Shown here: piece after piece, positions 1 to 6,183 of the stretch
Layout: each line of letters starts with the position of its first letter
Numbering within the stretch: the stretch's first letter is position 1
From: Hyphomicrobiales bacterium
Lineage (GTDB): Bacteria > Pseudomonadota > Alphaproteobacteria > Rhizobiales > Beijerinckiaceae
Assembly: GCA_028290085.1 (NCBI GenBank)
Contig: JAQGKN010000013.1
Span: forward strand, 1 to 6,231
Direction: 5' to 3'
Length of the DNA stretch: 6,231 bases
Position numbers and translations under genes: made by a program
Notes under the pieces: generated by a model
What the model was told of the DNA's origin: nothing
Seen by the model: the letters and a program-made list of their open reading frames with translations, nothing else
Databases searched by the model: none

Positions 1-1038
1 AACCTCGCCGGCCGCTACGATCTCGTCGACATCGGCGAGAAGAACTTCATTGCCGACGAGGTGGTGCTGGGCGACGAGGACATCCGTCGCGGCTGGATGC
101 ACCTGAAAATGGTGCGCACAGGCGCGCATGTCTTCGTCGGTAATGACGCCGTTGTGCCGCCGGGCAGCGATATTCCGCGCGGCGCGCTCATCGGCATCAA
201 GTCGAAGCCACCCGCAAATTCGGAAATGAGCGAGAACGACACCTGGTTCGGCTCGCCCCCGATCAAGCTGCCCGTGCGCCAGAAGTTCGACGCGCTGGGT
301 GCAAACTGGACCTACGAGCCGCCGTGGTGGAAGACATTTGCGCGCGCGATCTTCGAGGCCGTGCATATTTCTCTGCCGACCATGCTCTTCATCACCTTCG
401 GCACCTGGGCGGTCGAGGCCTTCGGCCCCGCGCTGCTGGCGGGTGAATGGGGCAAGCTCTTCTTCCTCTTCGTGACGGCGTCCGTCTCCATCTCGGTCGG
501 CGTGATGCTGGTCGTGGTCGTCATCAAGTGGCTGACGATGGGGCGCTATGAGCCCATCGTGAAGCCGATGTGGTCATGGTGGGCGATGCGCACCGAGGCT
601 GTGGCTGTCATGTATTGGGGCTTGGCTGGCAAGGTGCTGCTCGAGCATCTGCGCGGCACGCCCTTCCTGCCCTGGACGTTGCGCCTGTTCGGCACCCACA
701 TCGGCAAGGGCGTCTACATGAACATGACCGACATCACGGAATTCGATTGCGTGACGATCGGCGATTTCGTGTCGCTCAATGGCCTGTCGGCTCTCCAGAC
801 GCATCTTTACGAGGATCGCGTGATGAAGGTCGGGCGCGTCCATGTCGCCAATGGCGTGACGGTCGGCTCGGGCTCGACGGTGCTCTACGACACCCACATC
901 GGCGCCTTTTCGCGGCTCGGTCCGCTGACGGTCGTTATGAAGGGTGAACATATTCCGGCCCACACCGAGTGGATCGGCGCCCCTGCCGAACCGGCATTGG
1001 TCGCCGCCAAGACGATCAAGGGAGCGGTCGCGGCCTGA
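1..1038 (+). CDS. Pls/PosA-type non-ribosomal peptide synthetase, C-terminal part (5' end outside window)
   Basis: The frame is open from base 1 to TGA at 1036-1038, so this is the last 345 residues of a longer protein. The in-frame GTG at 61 lies inside a domain and is not a start. In order I see hexapeptide-like beta-helix repeats (fragment residues about 1-65), a loop, hydrophobic membrane segments at about 117-142 and 152-177 with a weaker one near 198-215, then a second hexapeptide block (about 230-328) containing IGKGVYMNMTDITEFDCVTI and LQTHLYEDRVMKVGRV. This arrangement is typical of the terminal region of Pls/PosA-family synthetases, such as epsilon-poly-lysine synthetase, where membrane segments and soluble repeats follow adenylation and carrier domains. 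Family assignment is from recognition. The adenylation domain is not in view, so the substrate cannot be predicted. A stand-alone transferase with a hexapeptide domain is the main alternative. Confidence 0.85.
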   Translation, partial: NLAGRYDLVDIGEKNFIADEVVLGDEDIRRGWMHLKMVRTGAHVFVGNDAVVPPGSDIPRGALIGIKSKPPANSEMSENDTWFGSPPIKLPVRQKFDALGANWTYEPPWWKTFARAIFEAVHISLPTMLFITFGTWAVEAFGPALLAGEWGKLFFLFVTASVSISVGVMLVVVVIKWLTMGRYEPIVKPMWSWWAMRTEAVAVMYWGLAGKVLLEHLRGTPFLPWTLRLFGTHIGKGVYMNMTDITEFDCVTIGDFVSLNGLSALQTHLYEDRVMKVGRVHVANGVTVGSGSTVLYDTHIGAFSRLGPLTVVMKGEHIPAHTEWIGAPAEPALVAAKTIKGAVAA

Positions 1039-1116
1039 TCGCCGCGCCCCATTTGACCGCGCGAAGCGGGGCTCCTAGAAAACGGATCGCATCCTGCGTC
1101 CGTGAGCCCTGTCCCC

Positions 1117-2229
1117 ATGTCGCACAACACCTTCGGCCATCTCTTCCGGGTCACCACCTATGGCGAAAGCCACGGGCCGGCGATCGGCTGCATCGTCGAT
1201 GGCTGTCCGCCGCGCGTGCCGCTGGTCGCGGCCGACTTGCAGGTCTGGCTTGAAAAGCGCCGCCCCGGCCAGTCGCGCTTCACCACGCAACGCCAGGAGC
1301 CTGATCAGGTAAAGATCCTGTCGGGCGTCATGGAGGACGAGTCCGGCCAGATCGTCACCACCGGAACGCCCATCGGCCTGCAGATCGACAACGTCGACCA
1401 GCGCTCGAAGGATTACGGGGAGATCAAGGCGAGCTACCGCCCCGGCCATGCCGATTACACCTATGACGCCAAATACGGCATCCGCGATTATCGCGGCGGC
1501 GGCCGCTCGTCGGCGCGCGAAACGGCGATGCGTGTGGCAGCGGGCGGCATCGCCCGCAAGCTGCTCGACGGCATCACCATTCGCGGCGCGCTCGTGCAGA
1601 TGGGCCCGCACAAGATCGACCGCTCACGCTGGGATTGGGACGAGGTGGACCGCAACCCCTTCTTCTGCCCGGACGCCAAGGCCGCGCAGGATTGGGAAGT
1701 CTATCTCGACGGCGTGCGCAAGGCGGGCTCGTCCTGCGGCGCCATTATCGAACTCGTCGCCGAGGGCGTGCCGGCCGGCTGGGGCGCGCCGATCTACGGC
1801 AAACTCGACTCCGAACTCGCCTCGGCGCTCATGTCGATCAATGCCGTGAAGGCCGTCGAAATCGGCGACGGCATGGCTTCCGCCGCTTTGACCGGTGAAG
1901 AGAACGCCGACGAAATGCGCATGGGCAATGACGGGCGTCCGCTGTTCCTGTCCAACCATGCGGGCGGCATTCTCGGCGGCATTTCCACGGGACAGCCCGT
2001 GGTGGCGCGCTTCGCCGTCAAACCGACCTCATCGATCCTGACGCCGCGCCGCTCCATTGACCGCACAGGCGCGGAGATCGAGCTGCGCACCAAGGGCCGT
2101 CACGATCCCTGCGTCGGCATTCGCGGCGTGCCGGTCGGCGAAGCCATGATGGCCATTGTTCTGGCCGATGCATTCCTGCGCCATCGCGCGCAGGTCGGTG
2201 CCGGACGCCCCTGGCCCTTCAAGGATTGA
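1117..2229 (+). CDS. aroC: Chorismate synthase
   Basis: Cytosolic enzyme that converts 5-enolpyruvylshikimate-3-phosphate to chorismate using reduced FMN, the last step of the shikimate pathway. All family signatures are present in the 370-residue product: GESHG at residues 16-20, the block from [20 protein letters not shown] through [13 protein letters not shown] at about 109-142, [17 protein letters not shown] at 279-295, and [17 protein letters not shown] at 328-344. The His/His/Asp residues known to matter in the family correspond to H19, H111 and D330. Length is normal (E. coli AroC is about 361). I chose ATG at 1117 because [14 protein letters not shown] is the usual N-terminus. An in-frame GTG at 1102 would add five residues and has no better ribosome site; neither start has a clear Shine-Dalgarno. 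It follows the synthetase gene by 78 bp, so cotranscription is possible but unproven. Its TGA abuts the stop of the opposing gene. Confidence 0.97.
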   Translation: MSHNTFGHLFRVTTYGESHGPAIGCIVDGCPPRVPLVAADLQVWLEKRRPGQSRFTTQRQEPDQVKILSGVMEDESGQIVTTGTPIGLQIDNVDQRSKDYGEIKASYRPGHADYTYDAKYGIRDYRGGGRSSARETAMRVAAGGIARKLLDGITIRGALVQMGPHKIDRSRWDWDEVDRNPFFCPDAKAAQDWEVYLDGVRKAGSSCGAIIELVAEGVPAGWGAPIYGKLDSELASALMSINAVKAVEIGDGMASAALTGEENADEMRMGNDGRPLFLSNHAGGILGGISTGQPVVARFAVKPTSSILTPRRSIDRTGAEIELRTKGRHDPCVGIRGVPVGEAMMAIVLADAFLRHRAQVGAGRPWPFKD

Positions 2230-2976
2230 TCAGGGCGCCTTAGCGACAAGTCCGACAATGGGGCCCATGGGGCGCCATCCGTCCGAGCGGCCGAGTTCCG
2301 GCGACAGCAGCGCCGATATCGAGCCGTCCAGATAGAGCGCGTCCGGGCAGCCGAGCTTGTCGCGAAACAGAACCGCGAAATCGTGGAACGTGACCGGCGT
2401 GTTCGAGATGGCGAAACGCGTGCGGCCGTCGCGGCAGACGCCGACGCCATTGCGTATCTTGCGCGACGGTGCCTGCGCGCGGAAACGCGGATGCAACTTG
2501 CCCGAGATCACCAGCATCGGCCCCGATTGCGTCGCATAATCCGCTTTAGGGCTCATCTGGAGGAAACGCGACGTCTCCGTCACGGCGGCGCCCTGCGGCC
2601 CGATCCAGAAGATGCCGTTCGGCTTCATGTGGAAATTGCCGAAGCCGCTGCGCGTGTTGGCTGCGTGGATCTGGCGCCCGCCCTCGACATAAAGGCCGAC
2701 AGGTTGCAGATCGGGCCGGTACATGCCCGCGTTCATCGCGAAGACGAGCCGCTGGCCCTCGGCCGCGAGCCCTTGGGAAAGGGCCGAAAAGGAGCCATAC
2801 ACTTGGCCTTTTCCGTCCCCCAGAAACAGCCGCAGCCCCGGATCGCCTGAAGCCACCAAGCAGACGGTATAGGGCTGCCCATCGTTTGTGATGTCGCTGC
2901 AGGTCTTGTCGGCGGCCAGTGCTGCGCCGGGACAGAACAGCGCCGCGACGGTGCACGCGCTCGCCCAAGCCCGCAT
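2230..2976 (-). CDS. Exported phosphodiester glycosidase family protein (NAGPA / DUF2233-like)
   Basis: A 248-residue protein with a Sec signal peptide: hydrophobic residues about 4-21, with an Ala-Leu-Ala cleavage motif at 19-21. The mature part matches the phosphodiester glycosidase fold related to mammalian NAGPA (the mannose-6-phosphate uncovering enzyme). It has FAMNAGMYRPDLQPVGLYVE at 79-98, GNFHMKPNGIFWI near 113-125, RNGVGV at 175-180 and ALYLDGSISALL at 213-224. Four cysteines (26, 39, 181, 210) could form disulfides in the periplasm. Members of this family cleave sugar phosphodiesters; the natural substrate of bacterial versions is mostly unknown, so I give no substrate. The start ATG overlaps the stop of the upstream deacetylase gene by one base (TGATG), pointing to translational coupling. 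The stop at 2232-2230 directly abuts the aroC stop. Codon use looks like its neighbours. Confidence 0.85.
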   Translation of the reverse strand: MRAWASACTVAALFCPGAALAADKTCSDITNDGQPYTVCLVASGDPGLRLFLGDGKGQVYGSFSALSQGLAAEGQRLVFAMNAGMYRPDLQPVGLYVEGGRQIHAANTRSGFGNFHMKPNGIFWIGPQGAAVTETSRFLQMSPKADYATQSGPMLVISGKLHPRFRAQAPSRKIRNGVGVCRDGRTRFAISNTPVTFHDFAVLFRDKLGCPDALYLDGSISALLSPELGRSDGWRPMGPIVGLVAKAP

Positions 2977-3908
2977 CAGGCCGCGCCCATGAGCATCATG
3001 ACATGCGCGGCCGAAGACCGGGAAAGGGCCTCCAGATCGTAGCCGCCTTCCAGCACGGAGACGACGCGCCCATTGGCGCAGCGGCCCGCGACCTCCATCA
3101 ACTTGCCCGTGGCCCAGCCGAAATCCGCCTCGACCAAATTGAGATTGGCGAGCGGATCGCGCCGATGCGCGTCGAAACCGGCGGAGATGATGACGAGATC
3201 GGGCGAGAAAGCCTCGATGGCGGGCAAGATGCGCGTGTTCATGGCTTCCCGAAAGGCCACGCCATCGTCGCCCGCGCGTAGGGGGGCGTTGACGATGGTG
3301 CCGTAAGTGCCGGTCTCGCTCAGCGCGCCCGTACCCGGATAAAGCGGCATCTCATGCGTCGAGGCATAGAGCACGCTCTTGTCGGCCCAGAAAATATCCT
3401 GTGTCCCGTTGCCGTGGTGCACGTCGAAATCCATGATCGCGACACGTTCGGCGCCATAGACAGCCTGCGCATGGCGGGCCGCGACGGCGACATTGTTGAA
3501 GAAACAGAAGCCCATGGCAGTGGCGTGTTCGGCGTGGTGGCCGGGCGGACGCGTCACGACGAAGGCGTTGGTGACACGCCCCGACATCACCTCGTCCACC
3601 GCATGGCAGGCGCCGCCAACCGAGCGCAGCGCGGCCTGAAATGTGCCGGGTGACATGACAGTGTCGCCGTCGAGCCGCGTCAGGCCCTGATGTGGCGAAG
3701 CCTCCTCGATGGCCAGGTAATAGGTTTCGGGATGCGCCCGCAGGATCGCCTCGCGCGTACCCAGCGGCGCGGACTCGCGCAAAAGCGTCTGAAAACGTTC
3801 GTGTTCGAGGATCCGCTCGACTACCCGCACGCGGTCGGGCCTCTCTGGGTGCCCGGGCCCCATATCATGCGCGAGACAATCCGGATGGGTAAGGACGAGG
3901 GTGTTCAC
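2976..3908 (-). CDS. Histone deacetylase family protein (class II HDAC / acetylpolyamine amidohydrolase-like)
   Basis: Zinc-dependent amidohydrolase expected to remove acetyl groups from acetyl-lysine or acetylated small amines in the cytosol. In the 310-residue form I see GPGHPERPDR at 17-26, RPPGHHAEHA with the tandem histidines 124-125, DFDVHHGNGTQ with likely zinc ligands D162 and H164, SAGFDAH with the third ligand D246, and LEGGYD with the transition-state tyrosine Y290. All catalytic residues are intact. Start: GTG at 3908 gives MNTLVLTHPDCLAHD, the usual family N-terminus, and is preceded by GGAGA nine bases away. An upstream in-frame GTG at 3980 would add 24 residues of unremarkable sequence and has no ribosome site. 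First gene of a two-gene unit with the exported glycosidase, and divergent from the L,D-transpeptidase gene. The true substrate cannot be read from sequence; acetoin-utilization protein AcuC is a distant relative. Confidence 0.93.
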   Translation of the reverse strand: MNTLVLTHPDCLAHDMGPGHPERPDRVRVVERILEHERFQTLLRESAPLGTREAILRAHPETYYLAIEEASPHQGLTRLDGDTVMSPGTFQAALRSVGGACHAVDEVMSGRVTNAFVVTRPPGHHAEHATAMGFCFFNNVAVAARHAQAVYGAERVAIMDFDVHHGNGTQDIFWADKSVLYASTHEMPLYPGTGALSETGTYGTIVNAPLRAGDDGVAFREAMNTRILPAIEAFSPDLVIISAGFDAHRRDPLANLNLVEADFGWATGKLMEVAGRCANGRVVSVLEGGYDLEALSRSSAAHVMMLMGAA

Positions 3909-3917
3909 GAGGGGCTG

Positions 3918-3922
3918 TCTCC
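3918..3922 (-). promoter_or_regulatory. Ribosome binding site deciding the deacetylase start
   Basis: On the minus strand GGAGA ends nine bases before the GTG at 3908. No comparable purine run precedes the alternative GTG at 3980, so this site supports the shorter protein, in agreement with the usual family N-terminus. Confidence 0.55.
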
Positions 3923-4066
3923 GGAGCGGCCTGGGCGCAGTGTCGCTCTCAAGCCGGGTTATGTCTAACGCATCCTCCACAAAATCGCAGGTGCGACGGG
4001 GCCGCTTTGCGCTGTGTCACTTTGGCGTCACGTTGTGGGAATTTCGCAGTGCAGCAGTAGCTGTGG

Positions 4067-4082
4067 TTAAGACCGTGCTAAC
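4067..4082 (+). promoter_or_regulatory. CtrA-like box upstream of L,D-transpeptidase (one mismatch)
   Basis: The sequence TTAA-GACCGTG-CTAAC has the spacing of the alphaproteobacterial CtrA consensus TTAA-N7-TTAAC, with one mismatch in the second half. Read on the other strand it is TTAG-N7-TTAAC, also one mismatch. It lies 47 bp before the transpeptidase ATG, where an activating CtrA box overlapping a -35 would sit. The box could also act on the divergent deacetylase gene, whose start is about 160 bp away. The consensus is established knowledge; function here is inference. Confidence 0.5.
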
Positions 4083-4096
4083 AATCCGCATACATA
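4067..4096 (+). promoter_or_regulatory. Candidate promoter of the L,D-transpeptidase gene
   Basis: TTAAGA (4067-4072) could be the -35 and TACATA (4091-4096) the -10, with an 18-base spacer. TAAATA at 4095-4100 is an alternative -10. Transcription would begin near 4103, leaving a short leader that contains GGGGA at 4115-4119, ten bases before the ATG. The -35 overlaps the CtrA-like box, as in CtrA-activated promoters. Match quality is modest. Confidence 0.35.
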
Positions 4097-4129
4097 AATA
4101 GCGCACTTGCTGCTGGGGATACCGTTTCA

Positions 4130-4735
4130 ATGAAAATCGCATCTTGGGTCACCTTGGCGGCCGCGTCCGTCCTTCTGGCGGGCTGCAATTTCAAGGGCGT
4201 GCCCGACCCGTCCCTGTCGGGGCGTGACACCGATTACATGGCGATGGTCCCCGCCTTCGATACGGACCTCAACTATCAGCGTTACGAGATCGACGATCCC
4301 ACGGGCGAAACTCCAGGCACCATCGTGGTCGACACAGACCAGAAGTTTCTCTACTTCGTCCTGCCCAACAAGCGCGCCATCCGCTACGGCGTTGCCACCG
4401 GCTCGGAGGCTTTCGGCTGGACGGGCACCGCGACCATCGCCCGCAAGGCCGAATGGCCGAGCTGGATGCCGCCCGCCGACATGCTGGTGCGCTGGCCCCA
4501 TTTGAAGCCGGTGGTGGCCGCTGGCGGTCTCAAGGGTGGCCCCGACAACCCCTTGGGCGCCCGCGCTCTCTACCTTTACGACCACGGCCGCGACACGCTG
4601 TATCGCATCCACGGTACCAACGAGCCGGAGACCATCGGCCACAGCGCATCGTCCGGCTGCATCCGCATGCGCAACATCGACGCGATCGACCTGTTCAATC
4701 GCGTTCCGGTCGGCACACGCGTCGTAGTGAAATAA
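4130..4735 (+). CDS. L,D-transpeptidase (YkuD/ErfK family), lipoprotein
   Basis: Periplasmic cysteine transpeptidase expected to make 3-3 peptidoglycan cross-links or to attach proteins to peptidoglycan. The 201-residue product begins with a lipoprotein signal peptide: K2, a hydrophobic stretch 5-18 and lipobox LAGC with C19 as the lipidated residue, followed by N20. The YkuD domain starts near GTIVVDTDQKFLYFVLPN (63-80) and ends with the catalytic region: HGTNEPETIG from H161, then SASSGCIRM with nucleophile C177 and R179. The catalytic set is complete and the length is normal for a single-domain ErfK-type enzyme. A weak GGGGA sits ten bases before the ATG. The gene is transcribed away from the deacetylase gene, and its TAA abuts the stop of the convergent metallophosphoesterase. 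A CtrA-like box upstream suggests cell-cycle control. Whether it cross-links or anchors proteins cannot be told from sequence. Confidence 0.93.
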   Translation: MKIASWVTLAAASVLLAGCNFKGVPDPSLSGRDTDYMAMVPAFDTDLNYQRYEIDDPTGETPGTIVVDTDQKFLYFVLPNKRAIRYGVATGSEAFGWTGTATIARKAEWPSWMPPADMLVRWPHLKPVVAAGGLKGGPDNPLGARALYLYDHGRDTLYRIHGTNEPETIGHSASSGCIRMRNIDAIDLFNRVPVGTRVVVK

Positions 4736-5659
4736 TCAGCTGGCGGCAGCGACGCCGGCGGCCCGTTTGCCGCCGAGCGTGATCTCGACGATTTCCGGCG
4801 GCCGCATGAACCGCACCGGAAACAATGATGCGCCAAGGCCCGCCGAGACGATCAGATGACGGTCGTTCTCGACGAAGTGCCCATAAACAAAGCGCGACTC
4901 GCGCCGCGCGACGGGTGAGCCGATGATCGGCAGGTTCACCTGTCCGCCATGCGTATGGCCGCTGAGCGTGAGACTGATGCGCTTGGGCACACGCGGGAAA
5001 ATATAGGGCTCATGTGCCAGCATGATCGCGGGGGCGTCGTCCGTGATCTGACGCAGCGTTCCCGGCAGGTCGTCGGCACCGTCGAAGTGGCGCCCGATGC
5101 GATACGCCAACTGATCGGCGAGGCCCAGCAGCCAGAAGCCGCGGCCATCCTTGCTGACGCGCACGGCGTGATTGTCGAGAACGCGCACATTCGCACCGCG
5201 CAGTGCTGCGCGCACGCTCTCGCCATTGTCGCCGCGCATACGGGGCAGGGCCCCGTGCCAGACGTCGTGATTGCCCAAAATGCCATAAATACCCAAGGGC
5301 GCGCGCAAGGTTGCGAGCACCTCGCCCCATTGATCGGGCATCACAGGTCCCGACACGAAGTCATGGCCGGCATTGTAATCGCCCAGCAGGACGATGAGGT
5401 CCGGCTTCAGGCTGTTGGTGACATCGCAGATATGGCGGATGTGGGCGGCGCTCATCCAGGGTTCACAGGCATGAACGTCGGCGATCACAGCGATTTTCAG
5501 CGGCAGGTCGTCCGGCCAGCCCGGCGGGGTGAGCGCATATGACGTGACGTCGAGCATCAGCACGGGCTCGACCCCGACCGCATAGGCGCTCAGGCCGCTG
5601 GTCGCCAAGGGGAGCCCGGTCGCACCCAGCAGGAACGACCGGCGATTCAAGAGCATCAT
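4736..5659 (-). CDS. Tat-exported metallophosphoesterase (YaeI/YkuE-like)
   Basis: Calcineurin-like two-metal phosphoesterase of 307 residues. The N-terminus carries a twin-arginine signal (NRRSFLLGA, R6-R7) with a hydrophobic stretch and a likely cleavage after Ala-Tyr-Ala at 25-27, so it should be exported folded, or stay anchored facing the periplasm. Metal-site motifs occur in the family order: ADVH (D61, H63), GDYN (D94), GNHD (N130, H131), LAHEP (H216) and GHTHGGQVN (H235, H237). The C-terminal LGASLFPVRFMRPPEIVEI is typical of the YaeI/YkuE group. Relatives act on phosphodiesters, and related enzymes cleave UDP-diacylglucosamine, but the substrate here is not known. Two adjacent ATGs (5659 and 5656) fit as starts; neither has a strong ribosome site. 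The gene follows the 66-residue gene by 60 bp and may be cotranscribed with it. Its TGA abuts the transpeptidase TAA. Confidence 0.92.
   Translation of the reverse strand: MMLLNRRSFLLGATGLPLATSGLSAYAVGVEPVLMLDVTSYALTPPGWPDDLPLKIAVIADVHACEPWMSAAHIRHICDVTNSLKPDLIVLLGDYNAGHDFVSGPVMPDQWGEVLATLRAPLGIYGILGNHDVWHGALPRMRGDNGESVRAALRGANVRVLDNHAVRVSKDGRGFWLLGLADQLAYRIGRHFDGADDLPGTLRQITDDAPAIMLAHEPYIFPRVPKRISLTLSGHTHGGQVNLPIIGSPVARRESRFVYGHFVENDRHLIVSAGLGASLFPVRFMRPPEIVEITLGGKRAAGVAAAS
4756..4775. other. GC-rich hairpin in the overlap of convergent 3' ends
   Basis: CGGCGGC (4756-4762) and GCCGCCG (4769-4775) can pair as a seven-base stem with a six-base loop, 21 bp beyond the transpeptidase stop and inside the last codons of the metallophosphoesterase gene. 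It could protect or end the transpeptidase mRNA. No T-run follows, so it is not a standard intrinsic terminator, and such GC stems also arise by chance in GC-rich coding DNA. Confidence 0.2.
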
Positions 5660-5719
5660 GGCGCTTCGATTTCTGGTGGCACATGCCCGAAGACCTGCCG
5701 GTCCGGACGTGAGCGAGGA

Positions 5720-5920
5720 TTATGCGGCCAGATCGTGACCGCGCAATATGGCAGGAATATCCTCAATCGAGCGCGGCTTGTATTCTTCGACCGGCGCATC
5801 GCGCATTTGCAAGGCCGCCGCGACTGCCGAGATGCCGATCTCACGGTAGAGGCGAGCCTGAAGCGCGCGGGCATCTTCCACGGGCTGGGGCAATGGGCGT
5901 TTGATTTCGTAGTCGGACAT
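5720..5920 (-). CDS. Small protein of unknown function (66 aa)
   Basis: I do not recognise a family. The product begins MSDYEIKRPLPQPVEDARAL and ends RSIEDIPAILRGHDLAA. It is soluble-looking, with no signal peptide or membrane segment and no cysteine. It has a likely central helix (about residues 16-40, ARALQARLYREIGISAVAAA) and a charged C-terminal third. Support for it being real: ATG at 5920 with GAGAG four bases upstream, codon choice like neighbouring genes, no overlap with another credible gene, and a full CtrA-type box 54 bp before the start. The metallophosphoesterase gene begins 60 bp downstream on the same strand, so the two probably share a transcript. A regulatory or adaptor role would be a guess. 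Confidence 0.7.
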   Translation of the reverse strand: MSDYEIKRPLPQPVEDARALQARLYREIGISAVAAALQMRDAPVEEYKPRSIEDIPAILRGHDLAA

Positions 5921-5973
5921 GGGGCTCTCGTTGCGGAAAGTGCGGGCGACGAAGCCTAATCTGTGTGGCCACG

Positions 5974-5989
5974 GTTAAAGGCGACTTAA
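5974..5989 (-). promoter_or_regulatory. Full-consensus CtrA-like box upstream of the 66-aa gene
   Basis: On the minus strand the sequence reads TTAA-GTCGCCT-TTAAC, an exact match to the CtrA consensus TTAA-N7-TTAAC of Caulobacter and other alphaproteobacteria. It ends 53 bases before the ATG at 5920, a usual place for a CtrA box overlapping a -35. I could not pick a convincing -10 downstream; a perfect eight-base palindrome GTGGCCAC (5965-5972) lies immediately beside it. The core is symmetric, so it could also serve the plus-strand gene at 6184, though it is about 195 bp from it. Confidence 0.6.
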
Positions 5990-6171
5990 TCCAGCTCAAC
6001 ACCGTTGAAGGGCGCGGCCCGAGCATCTCGCGGCTGTGAATACTAATCGTCAAGTTCTAGAGGTGCTTGCCCGACCGCCTGCGGCAGAGCCACACCTGGC
6101 GGTAATTTATTGGACTGTGCCAATGCAGGATTTCTCTACGTAAGATTTCCGCAGAGAAGCGTCGTGCGTGT
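5990..6171. other. Non-coding intergenic stretch, AT-richer
   Basis: Together with 5921-5989 this makes about 250 bp without a credible gene between divergent genes. The one overlapping minus-strand frame (start 6053) runs through the 66-residue gene in another frame and lacks support. The stretch holds a dyad at 6109-6124, an inverted repeat TTCTCT/AGAGAA (6132-6137 and 6153-6158), and possible -10 hexamers TAAGAT (6141-6146) and TATGAT (6171-6176). Confidence 0.5.
6109..6124. promoter_or_regulatory. Dyad ATTGG-N6-CCAAT, possible operator
   Basis: Perfect five-base inverted arms separated by six bases, located 60-75 bp upstream of the SDR-like gene in non-coding DNA. The shape would suit a dimeric regulator. 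The arms are short and chance is a real possibility. Confidence 0.25.
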
Positions 6172-6183
6172 ATGATTCGCGGC

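Noticed and set aside
61..63. In-frame GTG as the start of a short stand-alone protein
   Set aside because: The frame is open and coding upstream to base 1 and the hexapeptide-like block begins before this point, so the gene is cut by the window edge.
1046..1072. Stem GCCCC/GGGGC between the synthetase gene and aroC, a possible terminator
   Set aside because: Only a five-base stem with a 17-base loop and no T-run after it; competing pairings exist. Too weak to call in GC-rich DNA.
1075..1611. Open minus-strand frame of 178 codons opposite aroC
   Set aside because: Antisense shadow of a certain chorismate synthase gene; rich in Arg, Ala and Asp with no recognisable motif.
2214..2236. GCCCT/AGGGC inverted repeat spanning the aroC stop
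   Set aside because: Five-base arms with a 13-base loop and no T-run; expected by chance.
2383..2850. Open plus-strand frame of 155 codons opposite the glycosidase gene
   Set aside because: Antisense shadow with Arg/Ala-rich low-information sequence, while the opposite strand encodes a signal peptide and family motifs.
4949..5542. Open plus-strand frame of 197 codons opposite the metallophosphoesterase gene
   Set aside because: It lies wholly antisense to a gene with complete catalytic motifs. The composition is typical of a GC-rich shadow frame and no domain is recognisable.
5841..6053. Minus-strand frame of 70 codons across the intergenic region
   Set aside because: Overlaps most of the start of the better-supported 66-residue gene in another frame, and has no ribosome site or recognisable content.
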